Program-made: the position numbers and the translations under genes | Notes under the pieces: generated by a model | What the model was told of the DNA's origin: nothing | What the model saw: only the letters and a program-made list of their open reading frames with translations | Database searches by the model: none | Shown here: piece after piece, positions 5,104 through 5,731 of the stretch | Position numbering within the stretch: position 1 is the stretch's first letter | How the letters are laid out: every line of letters starts with the position of its first letter | Assembly: GCA_900772685.1 (NCBI GenBank) | Contig: CAAGRP010000113.1 | Span: 1 to 5,731 of the forward strand | DNA: 5,731 nt | Direction of reading: 5' to 3' | Origin: Lachnospiraceae bacterium | GTDB taxonomy: Bacteria > Bacillota > Clostridia > Lachnospirales > Lachnospiraceae

Positions 5104-5731
5104 TTCCCCTTGCCTCCCAAAACTGCCCCTGCCGACCATGACAGGCCAAACACACCCATCTGAACGGCAACGATGGTCGAGCCTACCGGCGTATCGGCGA
5201 GAACCGACACCAGAATGCCGGTAAGTGCACAAAAAACCGACAGAACAGCCGCACATACTATCACACTTCGGAAGCTCTTAAACATCCGCATTGCAGACAA
5301 CGCCGGAAATATTATCAATGCAGATATCAGAAGAGAGCCGACAAGGTTCATAGCCATCACAATGACAACGACAACAACGATTGCGATCATGAGCTTGTAG
5401 ATCCCGGCTTTAGTGCCGGTCGCCCTTGCAAAATCCTCGTCAAATGTCACGGCAAAAATCGTATTATAAAATATGATGAATACCGTCAAAACAATTACCG
5501 ACATTCCTACGCATAACCATACATCTGCTAATGAAAGTGTCAGAATAGAGGTTGAGCCGAACAGCGTACTGCATACATCACCGGAAAGATTAGATGATGT
5601 TGCAAAAATATTCATAAGAAGATATCCGATCGCAAGCGCTCCTACAGAGATCATTGCAACCGCCGCATCGCCCTTGATCTTCGTATTCTGCCCGGTCCTA
5701 AGAAGCAGCACGGCACTGATGATCGTAACAG
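5100..5731 (-). CDS. Metal ABC transporter permease, ABC-3 family (ZnuB/MntB/TroC type), N-terminus cut by window edge
   Basis: Integral membrane subunit of a zinc- or manganese-type ABC importer. About 210 residues are visible; the frame is open to base 5731, and a GTG at 5709-5711 is internal, so the start lies outside (the family is near 270-290 residues). Marks of the family are VGALAIGYLLMN followed by SSNLSGDVCSTLFGS, the cytoplasmic segment FDEDFARATGTKAGIYK (the EAA-like loop that touches the ATPase), the NLVGSLLISALIIFPA stretch with its small residues, and the late DTPVGSTIVAVQMGVFGLSW. I count five to six hydrophobic segments in this part. The stop TGA overlaps the lipoprotein ATG. 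ATPase and substrate-binding genes are expected upstream, beyond the right edge. The family is clear; the metal cannot be told from the permease alone. Confidence 0.9.
   Translation of the reverse strand, partial: VTIISAVLLLRTGQNTKIKGDAAVAMISVGALAIGYLLMNIFATSSNLSGDVCSTLFGSTSILTLSLADVWLCVGMSVIVLTVFIIFYNTIFAVTFDEDFARATGTKAGIYKLMIAIVVVVVIVMAMNLVGSLLISALIIFPALSAMRMFKSFRSVIVCAAVLSVFCALTGILVSVLADTPVGSTIVAVQMGVFGLSWSAGAVLGGKGK

Noticed and set aside
5104..5256. Longer start for the lipoprotein gene, giving 214 residues
   Set aside because: The extension overlaps the well-conserved permease C-terminus in another frame, while the internal ATG at 5103 begins a proper lipoprotein signal with a GGAGG-type site.
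5709..5711. GTG as the start of the permease
   Set aside because: The frame continues upstream to the window edge with hydrophobic residues, and the family is longer, so the gene is simply cut off.

Overview
The window looks like chromosomal DNA of a low-to-medium GC Firmicute, most likely a clostridium of the Lachnospiraceae type. The reasons are a T-box riboswitch, strong GGAGG-type ribosome binding sites, sigma-A promoters and protein sequences of Lachnospiraceae character. This is recognition from memory, not a database match. Every gene I can support lies on the minus strand, so the window is read from right to left.

Right end (5731 to 4612): the C-terminal two thirds of an ABC-3 family metal (zinc/manganese type) transporter permease, cut by the window edge. 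Its stop overlaps the start of a small OB-fold-like lipoprotein gene (ATGA overlap). The rest of the transporter should lie beyond the right edge.

Middle (4611 to 4023): a very good promoter whose 17-base spacer is almost exactly filled by an 18-bp perfect palindrome. It drives a 121-residue AraC-type protein made only of the DNA-binding domain, the size of MarA/SoxS. A long hairpin with a T-run follows and probably ends that transcript.

Left (4022 to 1): a promoter, a T-box leader of about 300 nt (Stem I, a Stem III hairpin, mutually exclusive antiterminator and terminator), then aspS (AspRS), a class I SAM-dependent methyltransferase related to RlmI/RlmK, and an aspartate aminotransferase of the Ic type that runs off the left edge. 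Gaps between the three genes are 21 and 43 nt, so they form one operon under the T-box.

The most interesting point is the specifier of this T-box. In the position expected for the codon I read AAC (Asn), with GAA (Glu) overlapping it by a one-base shift, and no GAC/GAU (Asp). The AspRS also carries a His in the RDHGG segment, typical of non-discriminating enzymes that charge both tRNA-Asp and tRNA-Asn. Together with the aspartate aminotransferase, which links Asp and Glu pools, this suggests an operon for tRNA-dependent asparagine formation sensed through tRNA-Asn and possibly tRNA-Glu. The second system worth attention is the operator-in-spacer promoter of the small AraC-type activator beside the metal transporter.
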